A program made the position numbers and the translations under genes. A stretch of 43,884 nucleotides of DNA from Lachnospiraceae bacterium A4 (GTDB taxonomy: Bacteria; Bacillota; Clostridia; Lachnospirales; Lachnospiraceae), in NCBI GenBank assembly GCA_000403215.2, contig KE159565.1, positions 98,738 through 142,621 of the forward strand, given 5' to 3'. Positions 14,833 to 24,288 of the stretch are shown piece by piece. The notes under the pieces are model-generated. The model saw only the letters and a list, made by a program, of their open reading frames with translations. It had not been told where the DNA came from and searched no databases. Within the stretch, counting starts at the first letter, position 1; every line of letters starts with the position of its first letter.

Positions 14833-16611
14833 TTATAATTGGAATTTCCCCGTCGCGTCATTGAGCCTGCCCACAATCCCGTTTGCGCCCTGCAATGAGG
14901 TGCTGACGGAATCTGAAATCTGCACAACCTCCATCACGCGGTCCGCAATGTTGGCAGTTCCCTGTGCGCTTTCCTGCGCTGCCTGCGCAATTCCGTTCAG
15001 GGAGTCCGTGATGTTGTTGATGGAGGCGAGAAGTTCCTCGGAGATGGCGCTAAAATCCGTGACGAGGGAATCAATCTCGCCGGCGTCCTCGTTGTAGTCG
15101 TTCGCAATCGTCTCAAACATGCCGATGCTGTCCATTACTTGTGTGTCGATAAAAGTTAAGAGCTGCTCGGCATCGGCTGCGAGCGTACCAACAGAATTAT
15201 TGACCTGTTCAGTCACTTTTTGGATATTTTCCGTGCTGCTCTGTGACTGCTCTGCAAGCTTGCGGATTTCGTCGGCGACGACCGCAAAGCCTTTTCCGGC
15301 GTCGCCGGCTCTGGCAGCCTCAATGCTGGCATTGAGTGACAGCAGATTGGTCTGGGAGGTAATCTCCATGATGGACTCTGCGAGCGTGGAAATCTCAGAG
15401 ACCACCTTGACCTTTGCCAAGGCTTCTTGCAGACTGCCCTCAATCGCCCGCTTCTGCTGCATAAGGCTGTTTTTGCTCTCGCCAGCCGAGCCTTTGGCAC
15501 GAACCGCCTTCTTGTGGATAAGCTCGGCGCGGCCTGCGCCCTCCTGCGCCCGCTCTGCAATATTTTTTGCGGCGTACTCGATTTCTTTGGTCATCTCGTT
15601 AATGCTCCCGGCAGTGGCAGCAGTCACGTCCATGGAGGCTGAGAGCTGTGTGGTGGTCGAGGAGACGTCCTCCACTTTGGTATTCAAGTGCACCATATTT
15701 TCTGAAATACCGTTGACGCTCTCCGTGGTCAGCGTGGTTTCCTCCTTGACATCATGAATCAGCCCGCCGATATTGACGCGCATTTTTTCCAGAATGTTGG
15801 AGAGTCTGCCGAAATCGTCCCGGCGCTTTAATGTGCGCTCGTCTATTTTGACGGAGAAATCACCGCCGGACATACTGTGAAGGATTTCCCCGACTTGGTG
15901 TAACGGTTTTGTTATGTTGAGAATGGTAATCCAAAGGCATAAGATAATCACAATGGCAAACACAATACACACTGTGATAAATGTCTTGATTTTCTGGTTG
16001 GTAAACGCGTGTGCGGTCTCCTTGGAGGCGTTGATCTGCGCGTCAATGTTGTCGATGTAGTTTCCGGTGCCGACAACCCAGTCAAACGGCTCGAAATACT
16101 CGGTGTATGCCCGCTTTGGCATTGGCTCGGTGCCGCCCTCCTTTGGGTACTGGTAATCGCAGTAATAACTTCCCTGCGCAACCGCGCCTTCTATGAAATC
16201 CTTTACCATTCGAAAGCCAGTCACGTCCTCGGTGCCCAGACGGTTTGTGCCCTCGATGTCATTTCCGAGCAAAACGACATTGGTGCCGTCAGACAGATCA
16301 ACCCAGAAGTATCCGTCCACGCCGTAGCGCAGTGCCCGAACCTTGTCTGCGGCCTGCTTCATGCCCTCTTCTCTGGTATAGGTTCCCGCTTCAATTTCAG
16401 CTTGATAGGTTTCTAACAGGGAAATAACCTGCGCAACCTGCTGTTTGATGCTGTCGTCGTAATCCTTTCGGATATTGTCCGCCTCTTCCTGTAAGATCCG
16501 TTCGTCGATCGCGCGCATACCGCTCACAGAAAATTCGATGCTGAATAACATAAAGACAACCACCATCATGCCGATAATTGTCATTTTTAATTTTACACTT
16601 AGATTTTTCAT
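14833..16611 (-). CDS. Methyl-accepting chemotaxis protein with extracellular cache domain
   Basis: This is a 592-residue chemoreceptor. An N-terminal membrane helix (residues ~8-28) is followed by an extracellular single-cache domain (~35-205, with [19 protein letters not shown] and the [15 protein letters not shown] block). A second membrane helix (~212-235), a HAMP region and a long signalling coiled coil follow. The tip carries the conserved [21 protein letters not shown] and [11 protein letters not shown]. It would sense a small ligand, typically an organic acid for this cache type, and signal through CheW/CheA. It has its own promoter and lies divergently from the GH13 gene. Confidence 0.95.
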   Translation of the reverse strand: MKNLSVKLKMTIIGMMVVVFMLFSIEFSVSGMRAIDERILQEEADNIRKDYDDSIKQQVAQVISLLETYQAEIEAGTYTREEGMKQAADKVRALRYGVDGYFWVDLSDGTNVVLLGNDIEGTNRLGTEDVTGFRMVKDFIEGAVAQGSYYCDYQYPKEGGTEPMPKRAYTEYFEPFDWVVGTGNYIDNIDAQINASKETAHAFTNQKIKTFITVCIVFAIVIILCLWITILNITKPLHQVGEILHSMSGGDFSVKIDERTLKRRDDFGRLSNILEKMRVNIGGLIHDVKEETTLTTESVNGISENMVHLNTKVEDVSSTTTQLSASMDVTAATAGSINEMTKEIEYAAKNIAERAQEGAGRAELIHKKAVRAKGSAGESKNSLMQQKRAIEGSLQEALAKVKVVSEISTLAESIMEITSQTNLLSLNASIEAARAGDAGKGFAVVADEIRKLAEQSQSSTENIQKVTEQVNNSVGTLAADAEQLLTFIDTQVMDSIGMFETIANDYNEDAGEIDSLVTDFSAISEELLASINNITDSLNGIAQAAQESAQGTANIADRVMEVVQISDSVSTSLQGANGIVGRLNDATGKFQL

Positions 16612-16678
16612 TGGTACAGTTCTCCCTTCTAAACCATGATGCCAGATATGAAATCTTTTGTATTATGCTCTATACGCT

Positions 16679-16707
16679 ATTATAGCACCATAGGAGACGC
16701 TGGTAAA
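16679..16707 (-). promoter_or_regulatory. Promoter of the cache chemoreceptor
   Basis: On the minus strand TTTACC (16707-16702), a 17-base spacer and TATAAT (16684-16679), with a TG one base before it (extended -10), lie about 70 bases upstream of the start codon. Confidence 0.65.
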
Positions 16708-16800
16708 GAAAAAATGTATATTTTGCACAATTTTATTCGCAAAAAAGCTAATTTTTGTATAAAACTACTGATAAATTAGCTAGGAAATCTTAAAAACAAG

Positions 16801-16848
16801 CTGAAAAACGTTTTCAGTGCTTGATTTTTGACAGGCAGTATGTATACT
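16801..16848 (+). promoter_or_regulatory. Promoter and cre/LacI-type operator of the GH13 gene
   Basis: CTGAAAA, ACG and TTTTCAG (16801-16817) form a perfect 7-bp inverted repeat around a central CG, as in LacI-family or CcpA (cre) operators but with one extra base in the centre. TTGATT (16821-16826), a 16-base spacer and TATACT (16843-16848) follow. An operator just upstream of the -35 box would suit activation or repression by a sugar-responsive LacI-type factor. The rest of 16612-16800 shows nothing more than the divergent chemoreceptor promoter. Confidence 0.6.
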
Positions 16849-16885
16849 AAAATTAACGAAATTAAAACAGAAAGGCAGTGACAAG

Positions 16886-18520
16886 ATGGAGAACAACACA
16901 ACGAACAAACAACAATGGTGGAAGCGCGCAGTGATTTACCAGATTTATCCACGCAGCTTTGCGGACAGCAATGGGGACGGCATCGGGGATTTGCAGGGGA
17001 TTATCTCAAAACTCGAGTATCTGGAGGAGTTGGGAATTGATGCAATCTGGCTCTCCCCAGTGTGCAAATCGCCGCAGGACGACAATGGATATGACATTTC
17101 TGACTATCAGGATATTGACCCGATGTTTGGCTCGCTGGCAGATATGGAAAAGCTGATACAGGAGGCGGGAAAGCACCACATTCGCATTATTTTGGATTTG
17201 GTGTTAAATCATTCCTCGGACGAGCATTTCTGGTTTCAGGAGGCAAAGAAAAGTAAGGAGAATCCGTATCATGACTACTATGTCTGGCGCGACGGCAAGG
17301 AGGGAGAAGTGCCAAACGGAATGCGGGCGGCGTTTGGCGGTTCCGCGTGGGAGTGGGTTCCCGAAGTGCAGCAGTATTATTTCCATCAATTCTCTGTAAA
17401 GCAGCCCGACTTAAACTGGGAAAATCCCAAGCTGCGCAAGGAAATCTATGACATGATTAACTGGTGGATTCAAAAGGGCGTGGGCGGTTTCCGTCTGGAC
17501 GTGATTGACCAGATTGCCAAAGAGCCGGACAAACAGATCACCAATAATGGGCCAAGGCTTCATGAGTACCTGCGGGAGTTGAGCAGGGAGACGTTCCAGA
17601 AGGCAGACTTGGTTACAGTCGGCGAGGCGTGGGGCGCAACGACAGAGCTTGCGAAGCTATACAGCAATCCTGACAACAGTGAGTTGTCGATGGTATTCCA
17701 GTTTGAGCATATCTGTTTAGACCAGCTTGCCGGAAAAGAAAAATGGGATTTGGCGCCGCTGCCGTTTATGAAGCTCAAGGAAGTGTTTGCACGCTGGCAG
17801 ACACAGCTTTATGGGAAGGGCTGGAACAGCTTGTTCTGGAATAACCACGACTTGCCGCGCATTGTCTCCCGCTGGGGAAATGACAAGGCGTACCGCACAG
17901 AGTCTGCAAAGATGCTGGCAATTTTACTCCACGGATTACAGGGAACGCCGTATATTTATCAGGGGGAAGAGCTTGGCATGACCAATGCCGAGTTTGAGAT
18001 GGAGGACTACCGCGATATCGAAACGCTGAATTTATATCGGGAGCGTCTCGAAAAAGGATATGAAAAGAGCGATATCATGCGTTCGCTCCATGCAAAGAGC
18101 CGTGACAATGCACGGACGCCGATGCAGTGGAATGACAGTAAAAATGCAGGCTTCTCAGACGGAACGCCGTGGCTCAAGGTAAATCCAAACTATACGCAAA
18201 TCAATGCGGCGAGGCAGATTGCGGAGGAGGACTCTGTGTTCCACTGTTATCAAAAGCTGATTCAGCTTCGCAAGAAATATGATGTGTTTACAGATGGAGT
18301 GTTCGAACTGTTATTCGAAGAAGATGAGAACCTGTTTGCCTACACCCGTTCAAATGCCTCCCAGCAGCTTTTCGTGGTCTGCAATTTTTATGGCGGGACT
18401 GTGCCGTGTGCGCTCGAACAGCCGGCGGCGTCAATGCGTCTGCTTGTGAGCAATTATAAGGACGCAGCCCAAATGACAGAGCTGCGCCCGTATGAGGCAA
18501 GAATGTATATCAAGGAGTAG
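16886..18520 (+). CDS. GH13 alpha-glucosidase, glucan/oligo-1,6-glucosidase (DexB-like)
   Basis: This 544-residue cytosolic glycoside hydrolase lacks a signal peptide. It has a (beta/alpha)8 barrel with VLNH at ~106-109, nucleophile Asp205 in GFRLDVID, acid/base Glu247 in TVGEAWG and transition-state Asp322 in FWNNHDLPR. The residue after the nucleophile is Val, which in this GH13_31 group goes with alpha-1,6 rather than alpha-1,4 specificity. Sequence around [10 protein letters not shown] and [14 protein letters not shown] is dexB-like. It should cleave glucose from isomalto-oligosaccharides imported by a transporter located elsewhere. Its 3' end overlaps the convergent chemoreceptor gene by 11 bases. 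Confidence 0.93.
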   Translation: MENNTTNKQQWWKRAVIYQIYPRSFADSNGDGIGDLQGIISKLEYLEELGIDAIWLSPVCKSPQDDNGYDISDYQDIDPMFGSLADMEKLIQEAGKHHIRIILDLVLNHSSDEHFWFQEAKKSKENPYHDYYVWRDGKEGEVPNGMRAAFGGSAWEWVPEVQQYYFHQFSVKQPDLNWENPKLRKEIYDMINWWIQKGVGGFRLDVIDQIAKEPDKQITNNGPRLHEYLRELSRETFQKADLVTVGEAWGATTELAKLYSNPDNSELSMVFQFEHICLDQLAGKEKWDLAPLPFMKLKEVFARWQTQLYGKGWNSLFWNNHDLPRIVSRWGNDKAYRTESAKMLAILLHGLQGTPYIYQGEELGMTNAEFEMEDYRDIETLNLYRERLEKGYEKSDIMRSLHAKSRDNARTPMQWNDSKNAGFSDGTPWLKVNPNYTQINAARQIAEEDSVFHCYQKLIQLRKKYDVFTDGVFELLFEEDENLFAYTRSNASQQLFVVCNFYGGTVPCALEQPAASMRLLVSNYKDAAQMTELRPYEARMYIKE

Positions 18521-20195
18521 CGCGCAGGCGGAATCTATGTACAGACTCTCTCAAGTCCTCGGCATTGTGCCGCAGCCCCTGTGCCGAGGAGGCAGTATCC
18601 TCGGCGGTGGAGGCATTGTTCTGGACGACATCGGAAATCTGGTTCATGCCGACGGTGACTTGTTCGAGCGATTCTGCCTGTTGCATTGCAGAGGAGGCAA
18701 TCCGCTCGATCATTGCCGCCGACTGTTCTCCGCTTGAAATCACTGCCATCAGTGCGTTCATCGTCTCGACGGACAGGGAAGCGCCGTTTTGTACCTGTTT
18801 GATGGATTTTTCGATTAACAGGGAGATATTTTTGGCGGATTCTGTGCTCTTGTTTGCAAGGCTCTGCACTTCTCCGGCAACAACTGCAAATCCTTTTCCA
18901 GCCTCGCCTGCGCGCGCCGCTTCCACGGAAGCGTTCAGTGCGAGGATATTTGTCTGTAGGGAAATGTCCTCGATTGCCTTCGTAATGCCGCCAATCTGGC
19001 GCGAAGAATCAGAGATTTCTTCAATGGCGGTGCGCAGCGCTTCCATTTTTTCATTACATACTGACAAGTGCTTCATGGATTCCTCAGACGCTTTGTTGGC
19101 GTTGTCCGCATCGGAGGAGGTGCTGTTTACCTGCTTCGAAATCTCCGTGATGCTCGCGGATAATTCCTCCACAGCGGCAGCCTGCTCGGTGGCGCCGTCT
19201 GACAGGCTCTGCGCGCTCGACGACATTCTGCCGGATTCCTCTGACACCTGTGTGGAAGCTCTGTGAATCTGGTAGAGCGCACTGTTGAAGGAGTCCAGAA
19301 TCTGCGCCATCGCGCGCTGAATCGGCTGAAACTCGCCGCGGTAATCATTGCCGATCGTCAGGTCCATATTTCCCTGTGCCATCTGTGTCAGCGTGGTGTT
19401 GATATCGCTGATATATTTTTTCAGCTCACGCTTGGTCTCGTGAATCGAGTCCACAAGCATTCCGATTTCTGAGGTGTCGGGCGTCAGGTTAAAGCTTGCA
19501 GAAAGATTTCCATGGGAAATTTCCAGCATTTGCTTTTTGACTGCCATAACAGGGCGCAGCACCTTGAAACGGACAAGAATCATATTGCAGAGCTGCATAA
19601 TGCCGACGATGGACAATGCCACGATCATCTGCACGCGAATGTAATTTGTGCGGTCGATCAGGTTTTTGACCTGCTCTGCGGTCCGGGTGTCCAGCGCTGT
19701 CAAAAACTGCTGTTTTAACGAGTTGATCTTTGTGATGGAATCGGTGTACTCGGCGCCATACACGTAATCGAGTGCCGCGGTCCCCATACCGCCCTGTACG
19801 TTTTTCATCGCCTCGTCCTCAAGCGGGACAAGCTGGTTTGACAGGGCGTACATGTCGTCGATCATTTTCTGCTCAGCGGAGGTGATGCCGATTTCCTGCA
19901 TTGCGGCAACGCCTTTGTCACGGTTTTGCAGATTATTCACTTCATTCCAGTAATTGTCATAATGCTCTTGAAGCCCTGTCGCCGCAAACGCCCGCACTTC
20001 GTTTGTCAGATAGGCAGAACCGTCCATAAAACGGTTTGCATTGTACGTTAAGTTAAAACGCTCTTCATACGCTTTATCAAGCTGTGTGTTGACACTCCTG
20101 TATGTAGACAGGGAAAATACCAGATAAATCAGCGATAAAATGGAAATACCATTCAGTATCGCGGTGAGTAAGGATTGACTGATTGCTTTCTTCAT
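18510..20195 (-). CDS. Methyl-accepting chemotaxis protein with four-helix-bundle sensor
   Basis: This is a 561-residue chemoreceptor. A membrane helix (~10-30) is followed by an all-helical extracellular domain of ~155 residues (4HB type, with [20 protein letters not shown]), a second membrane helix (~188-208), HAMP and signalling domains. The tip contains [21 protein letters not shown]. The usual ADE after it is AGE here ([13 protein letters not shown]). The start at 20195 has AAGGGAGA upstream. It ends tail-to-tail with the GH13 gene, and the other chemoreceptor lies on the far side. A shared role in locating glucans is inference from position only. Confidence 0.94.
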   Translation of the reverse strand: MKKAISQSLLTAILNGISILSLIYLVFSLSTYRSVNTQLDKAYEERFNLTYNANRFMDGSAYLTNEVRAFAATGLQEHYDNYWNEVNNLQNRDKGVAAMQEIGITSAEQKMIDDMYALSNQLVPLEDEAMKNVQGGMGTAALDYVYGAEYTDSITKINSLKQQFLTALDTRTAEQVKNLIDRTNYIRVQMIVALSIVGIMQLCNMILVRFKVLRPVMAVKKQMLEISHGNLSASFNLTPDTSEIGMLVDSIHETKRELKKYISDINTTLTQMAQGNMDLTIGNDYRGEFQPIQRAMAQILDSFNSALYQIHRASTQVSEESGRMSSSAQSLSDGATEQAAAVEELSASITEISKQVNSTSSDADNANKASEESMKHLSVCNEKMEALRTAIEEISDSSRQIGGITKAIEDISLQTNILALNASVEAARAGEAGKGFAVVAGEVQSLANKSTESAKNISLLIEKSIKQVQNGASLSVETMNALMAVISSGEQSAAMIERIASSAMQQAESLEQVTVGMNQISDVVQNNASTAEDTASSAQGLRHNAEDLRESVHRFRLRATP

Positions 20196-20262
20196 ATTTT
20201 AATCTCCCTTCAAATATTCCCCGCAGTCGGAAGGGGGGATACACTTTTTTTCCGTCTCCTAT

Positions 20263-20291
20263 AGTGTACAAAAAATAGATCAAAATTTCAA
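20263..20291 (-). promoter_or_regulatory. Promoter of the 4HB chemoreceptor
   Basis: On the minus strand TTGAAA (20291-20286), a 17-base spacer and TACACT (20268-20263) lie about 70 bases before the start codon. The divergent side, 20292-20456, contains possible weak promoters for the kinase operon but none convincing. Confidence 0.55.
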
Positions 20292-20456
20292 TATTTCTTG
20301 AGAAAAGAGTGGAGGAGAAGTTACAAATTTGTTATGATTTAGACAGTTGTTTTGTATTTATGGTGAATTATGGCATTTCAAACCACTTGATAAAATGCAT
20401 TGTGGTATTTTAGGTTAAAAATGGGACAGACTTGTTAATAGGAAGGGAGGCGTACA

Positions 20457-20623
20457 ATGGGGAAAAAGTATGAGTACGATACGCTGATTCATGAAATACC
20501 GGAAAAAGGCGGCGCCTATGTGATTTTTCCGTGGAATATCCGCAAGGAGTTTGGAAAAGGACGCGTCAAGGCGCCGGTGACAGCGTTCATATGGTAGTGG
20601 AGGAAAAAAATTATAAAATGTAG
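20457..20623 (+). pseudogene. DUF1905 protein remnant with internal deletion and frame change
   Basis: ATG 20457 has a good AGGGAGG site and encodes the N-terminal part of a DUF1905 protein (GGAYVIFPWNIRKEFGKGRVK). It then shifts to a stop at 20597 after 46 codons. In another frame from 20576, GDSVHMVVEEKNYKM and a stop at 20623 match the expected C-terminus of the same family. The middle of the domain, roughly 45 codons, is missing, with the junction near 20570-20578. DUF1905 proteins are small beta-rich proteins of unknown role. The shortened peptide may still be made, but the domain is broken. It lies just before the Agr-type kinase gene. Confidence 0.75.
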
Positions 20624-20636
20624 AGGGGGAAGCAAT

Positions 20637-21989
20637 ATGCCTTTTGGATTTCGGCTGACAGTTGTTGTGATACTGATGGCGGTGGAAGCTTATACCGTAT
20701 TTCGTATTACGGTGGCGCTCTTGGGCGAGCGGCCGCGCTGGCGGTGTTATCTGTTGTTTTATGTGGTGTACAATGCACTGGAGTGGGGACTGATTTTGGT
20801 ATTGGAGTTGTTTGAGGGGAATACATGGACAGAACCGCCACTGTGGATTCATGAGCTGGAATACATTTTGACAGTGTTCTTTTTGTGTATGACGATCAGA
20901 AGGGGATACCATGTTTCGTTTGACAAGGTGTTTGGCGCTGTGGCGGTGGGCTTTTTTGCGAAGGATATCATTTATGATTTCCTGACCGATGCGGCGGTGT
21001 TTTACTCTCCTGTTTTTGATGGAAAGTATCTCTATGTCATAACATCAATTGTGCTGCCATACAGCCTGCTGCTGGTGTTCTCACTGGTGACTTCATTTGT
21101 GCTGAATAAGACAGAGTTTTCTAAGTATTTCTTGTGTCTGTTTCGGGGGCGTGTGCGGACTGGGGTCACACTGTCTGCCTGTCTGCTGCTGCTCACTGTG
21201 AACGCGCTGCGGCAAGTGCTTTTTCCAGACGTGGCGATCAGCTTTGCGTATGGTTTGTTTTGTTTTAGCGTGGTGATCGCGGCGCTGTTTTGCATTCAGT
21301 TCAGCGCGATGTATGTGGCGAGCCGCGATAAGGTCAAGGCGCAGGAGGAGACGATCGCCCAGCAGCAGGCGCACATGGAGCTGCTCGAAGAGCTTCAGGG
21401 AGAGATCCGCGCGTTTCGGCATGATTTTACAAATCTCTTATCGGGGATGGCATTGTCCGCACAGGAGGGGGACGTGGAAGCGATTCAGGAGTTTATGCGG
21501 CGCACCAGTGGGTACTTTGATGAAAAGCTGGGCAGCGAGATTCGGCAGATGGAGGGGTTGTCCAACATTCAGCTCTATCCAGTGCGCAGTCTGATTTCCA
21601 CGAAGCTCAGTCTGATGCGGCAGCGGCACATACAGGTCACACTCGAAATCATGAAGCCAGTCACAGGGGGACGTATGCCGGTTGAGGACCTGCTGCGCTG
21701 TCAAGGGATTCTGCTGGACAATGCGATTGAGGCGGCAGCCAAAAATGATGGGAAAATACGGGTGATTTTATTGCAGGATATGGAGGAGCTGTTCATAGCG
21801 GTTGCCAACAACTATGATGAAAAGCCGAATCTCGGCGCCCTTGCCAAAAGCGGATACTCCACCAAGGGCAAAGGGCGCGGGACAGGGCTGTCCAGCTACA
21901 GGAGAATGGTTTCCCGCTGCGCGGACTGTGTTTCGCGCACCTATCTCAAGGACGAGTTTCTCGTGCAGGAGCTGCGGATTCCAGTGTAG
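20637..21989 (+). CDS. Agr/VirS-type sensor histidine kinase (GHKL)
   Basis: This 450-residue membrane kinase has about six hydrophobic segments in residues 1-225 and a coiled coil (~230-255). The phosphoacceptor motif is EIRAFRHDFTN (His262), the N-box is CQGILLDNAIEAA and the G-box is GKGRGTGLSS. This is the architecture of AgrC-like kinases, which usually sense cyclic peptides. No agrB or agrD gene is visible nearby, so the ligand is open. GGGGGAA precedes ATG 20637. It heads a run of five genes and is paired with the LytTR regulator 20 bases downstream. Confidence 0.92.
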   Translation: MPFGFRLTVVVILMAVEAYTVFRITVALLGERPRWRCYLLFYVVYNALEWGLILVLELFEGNTWTEPPLWIHELEYILTVFFLCMTIRRGYHVSFDKVFGAVAVGFFAKDIIYDFLTDAAVFYSPVFDGKYLYVITSIVLPYSLLLVFSLVTSFVLNKTEFSKYFLCLFRGRVRTGVTLSACLLLLTVNALRQVLFPDVAISFAYGLFCFSVVIAALFCIQFSAMYVASRDKVKAQEETIAQQQAHMELLEELQGEIRAFRHDFTNLLSGMALSAQEGDVEAIQEFMRRTSGYFDEKLGSEIRQMEGLSNIQLYPVRSLISTKLSLMRQRHIQVTLEIMKPVTGGRMPVEDLLRCQGILLDNAIEAAAKNDGKIRVILLQDMEELFIAVANNYDEKPNLGALAKSGYSTKGKGRGTGLSSYRRMVSRCADCVSRTYLKDEFLVQELRIPV

Positions 21990-22009
21990 TGTATTTGAGG
22001 GGGGATAAG

Positions 22010-22741
22010 ATGGTTCCAGTGTACATATGTGATGATGAGGCGGCGGTCAGTGCGCTGCTTGAAAAGCTGATTGGCGACCAGATTATGATCATGGGGCGGG
22101 ATATGGGACCGCTGCGGGTGGCTAGTCATCCGCCCGCGCTGTTAGAATTGCAAAAGCAGGCGCAGATTCCGGCAATTTATTTTCTGGACATTGACTTTCC
22201 GGGATATATGAGCGGTCTTGAGCTTGCGGTGAAGCTCAGAGAGTATGATCCGCGCGGATTTATTGTGTTTATTACAGCCCACGACGACATGATGTTTGAG
22301 ACCTTCCGCTATCGTCTGGAGGCGCTGGACTATATCGTGAAGGGGGCGCCCGCGATGATGGCAGCGCGCGTGAATGCGTGTCTGGAAAGCGTCTGTGAGC
22401 GCATGATGAATGAGCCGGACGGGAAAACGGCATACTGCACTTTAAAGGTATACGACACAGTGCGTCATATTCCGATGCAGAAGATCTTGTATTTTGAGGC
22501 GGTGGGCAGCCGTCATACGCTGGTGCTGCACATGGATGATGAGGTGCTGGAATTTAACAGCAGCCTGAATCATTTTGAGGAGAAGCTGGGCGGAGACTTC
22601 TGGCGGTGCCACCGCAGCTATCTGGTCAACCGCGCCAGAATCAGCAATGTGCGGCTCAAGGAAAACTTTGTAGAGCTTGATAATGGGGAGACATGTCTGC
22701 TGTCGCGCAAGGCGAAATCGGCGTATGCCGCTTCGGTGTAG
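22010..22741 (+). CDS. LytTR-family response regulator (AgrA-like)
   Basis: This is a 243-residue regulator. The receiver domain (1-~125) has the acidic pocket CDDE, phosphoacceptor Asp60 in YFLDIDFP and a conserved Lys in YIVKGAP. The C-terminal LytTR DNA-binding domain (~135-240) has ILYFEAVGSRHTLVLH, WRCHRSYLVN and NGETCLLSRK. ATG 22010 is preceded by AGGGGGGAT, so the in-frame start at 21989 is unlikely. It is the cognate partner of the kinase upstream. LytTR proteins bind direct repeats; I found only one half-site-like ACAGTTGTT (20343-20351) upstream of the operon. Confidence 0.93.
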   Translation: MVPVYICDDEAAVSALLEKLIGDQIMIMGRDMGPLRVASHPPALLELQKQAQIPAIYFLDIDFPGYMSGLELAVKLREYDPRGFIVFITAHDDMMFETFRYRLEALDYIVKGAPAMMAARVNACLESVCERMMNEPDGKTAYCTLKVYDTVRHIPMQKILYFEAVGSRHTLVLHMDDEVLEFNSSLNHFEEKLGGDFWRCHRSYLVNRARISNVRLKENFVELDNGETCLLSRKAKSAYAASV

Positions 22742-22759
22742 GTGTGTGCATGCGGCATA
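22724..22759 (+). promoter_or_regulatory. RNA stem at the end of the LytTR gene
   Basis: TATGCCGC (22724-22731) and GCGGCATA (22752-22759) are perfectly complementary with a 20-base loop that contains the LytTR stop codon. There is no T-run, so it is not a normal terminator. It could act as a processing or stability element between the two-component genes and the downstream genes. Confidence 0.35.
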
Positions 22760-22781
22760 AGAGGTATTCGTGGGAGAACAG

Positions 22782-23186
22782 ATGAAACGGATTTCACAAA
22801 GAACGTTGCGAAGGATATTTTGGGTGGCAGGTGTGCTGTGCCTGTTTTGGGTCTTGGGAGGATGGAAAGTGCCGATTGTCTGGCAGATAGAGACACTGCG
22901 CCTCCCCCAAGATTGTAAAACGGTATATCATACCAAAATAAGGGTGTCTGATGTGTACTGGCTTCATACAAAAGGAGAAAAAGTTATCCAATGTGAAATG
23001 GGTTATGAGGCGGTAAAGGCATATGTGGAGGAACATAATTCGGAGACTGCGCTTGAATATATTCAAATTTATCCATATGAAGGAATGTCAGATCTTGCAA
23101 TCTACGATTCGCAATATGATGAGGCATTTTGGCAGCAGCCAGACCAAGAGACGTATATTACAATCAGTTACTTTAAGAAATGGTAG
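22782..23186 (+). CDS. Small membrane-anchored or secreted protein of unknown function
   Basis: This 134-residue protein starts MKRISQRTLRRIFWVAGVLCLFWVL, a basic N-terminus followed by one hydrophobic helix, so the remaining ~105 residues are predicted to lie outside the membrane. ATG 22782 is preceded by GGGAG; a GTG at 22770 in the same frame is less likely. The outer part has no cysteines beyond one Cys in each half (DCKTVY, IQCEMGY) and no motif I recognise. It lies between the LytTR gene and the receiver-alarmone-synthetase gene with short gaps, so it may feed a signal to the kinase or be a target of the system. Confidence 0.75.
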   Translation: MKRISQRTLRRIFWVAGVLCLFWVLGGWKVPIVWQIETLRLPQDCKTVYHTKIRVSDVYWLHTKGEKVIQCEMGYEAVKAYVEEHNSETALEYIQIYPYEGMSDLAIYDSQYDEAFWQQPDQETYITISYFKKW

Positions 23187-23208
23187 ATTAGAAATAAAGG
23201 AATAAACA

Positions 23209-24288
23209 ATGCAAAAGATATTGGTAGTGGACGACGCGGAGATAAACCGCGAATTATTGAGAGAGTTCTTGGAAGTGGACTACATCGTCGAGACGGCGGA
23301 GAACGGCGGGCAGGCGCTGGCGATGCTGCGTGCGCAGCATAGTGAGATTTCAGCGCTGTTACTGGATTTGCATATGCCGCATACAGACGGCTTTGCGGTC
23401 ATTGAGCAGATGCGGAAACAGGGGTGGATGGAGCGCATTCCGGTGCTGATTATCAGCAGTGAACACGCGGTAGAGGCGGAGAACAAATGCTTTGAATTGG
23501 GCGTGTCGGATTTTATTCACAGACCATTTGTGGACTCTATTGTCAAGAACAGGGTCAGAAATACAATCGAGCTTTTTAACTGTAAGAACCAGTTAGAACG
23601 AAAGATTGAAAAGCAGTCTGAGACTTTGCGCAGACAGGAGCAGATCATCAAGATACAGGCAGAGCAGCTCAGCACGGCAGAGTCGTTTAACAGGCTGATG
23701 ATGGAGTACCGTTCTGTCATCATGGAGGTGGAGACAAGGCTGAAAGTGCTCAATGCCATGTTTTCTGAGCAGTACAAGAGAAACCCGTTCGAGTCGATTA
23801 AGAGCCGTTTAAAGAAGCCGGAGAGCATTTACAAAAAGCTCGTGCGCAAGGACTGCCCCGTCACGGTTGAGAATATTAAAGAACATATTGCAGATGTCGC
23901 CGGACTGCGGGTGATTTGCTCGTTTCCAGACGATATCTATCGTCTGGAGAAGCTGCTGCTCAAGCAGGACGATATTATTTTATTGAAGAAAAAAGACTAT
24001 ATCAAAAACCCGAAATCCAATGGCTACCGAAGTCTGCACCTGATCTTGAGCGTGCCTGTTTTTCTGCCGGACGAAAAGAAGTACATGAAGGCAGAATTGC
24101 AGTTTCGGACGATTGCCATGGATTTCTGGGGAAGTCTCGAGCACAAACTAAAATACAAGAAAAATATCAACAATACAGAGGAGATCGAGCGGCAGCTCAA
24201 AGCGTGTGCGGATTCGATTGAGGCGTTAGATCATCAGATGCAGGAAATACGGGATAAAATCGACCAGTCGGAGGGAGAATGCCGATGA
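23209..24288 (+). CDS. Response-regulator receiver fused to a (p)ppGpp synthetase (RelA/SpoT) domain
   Basis: This protein has 359 residues. The receiver domain spans 1-~120, with acidic pair Asp8/Asp9, phosphoacceptor Asp53 (LLLDLHMP) and Ser83; the usual Lys-Pro is Arg105-Pro106 (FIHRPF). A coiled-coil linker (~125-185) follows, then a small-alarmone-synthetase domain (~186-320). Synthetase residues are intact: Arg200 and Lys203 (SRLKKPESIYKK), Asp229 in DVAGLRV, Tyr273 in NGYRSLH, and Glu296-x-Gln298-x-Arg300 in ELQFRT. No hydrolase (HD) domain is present. It should transfer pyrophosphate from ATP to GDP/GTP under phosphorylation control, presumably by the kinase of this operon. The next gene overlaps it by ATGA, so the two are translationally coupled. 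Confidence 0.92.
   Translation: MQKILVVDDAEINRELLREFLEVDYIVETAENGGQALAMLRAQHSEISALLLDLHMPHTDGFAVIEQMRKQGWMERIPVLIISSEHAVEAENKCFELGVSDFIHRPFVDSIVKNRVRNTIELFNCKNQLERKIEKQSETLRRQEQIIKIQAEQLSTAESFNRLMMEYRSVIMEVETRLKVLNAMFSEQYKRNPFESIKSRLKKPESIYKKLVRKDCPVTVENIKEHIADVAGLRVICSFPDDIYRLEKLLLKQDDIILLKKKDYIKNPKSNGYRSLHLILSVPVFLPDEKKYMKAELQFRTIAMDFWGSLEHKLKYKKNINNTEEIERQLKACADSIEALDHQMQEIRDKIDQSEGECR

Noticed and set aside
20343-20351. ACAGTTGTT as a LytTR binding site for the operon
   Set aside because: Only one half-site was found; LytTR proteins normally need two direct repeats about one helical turn apart.
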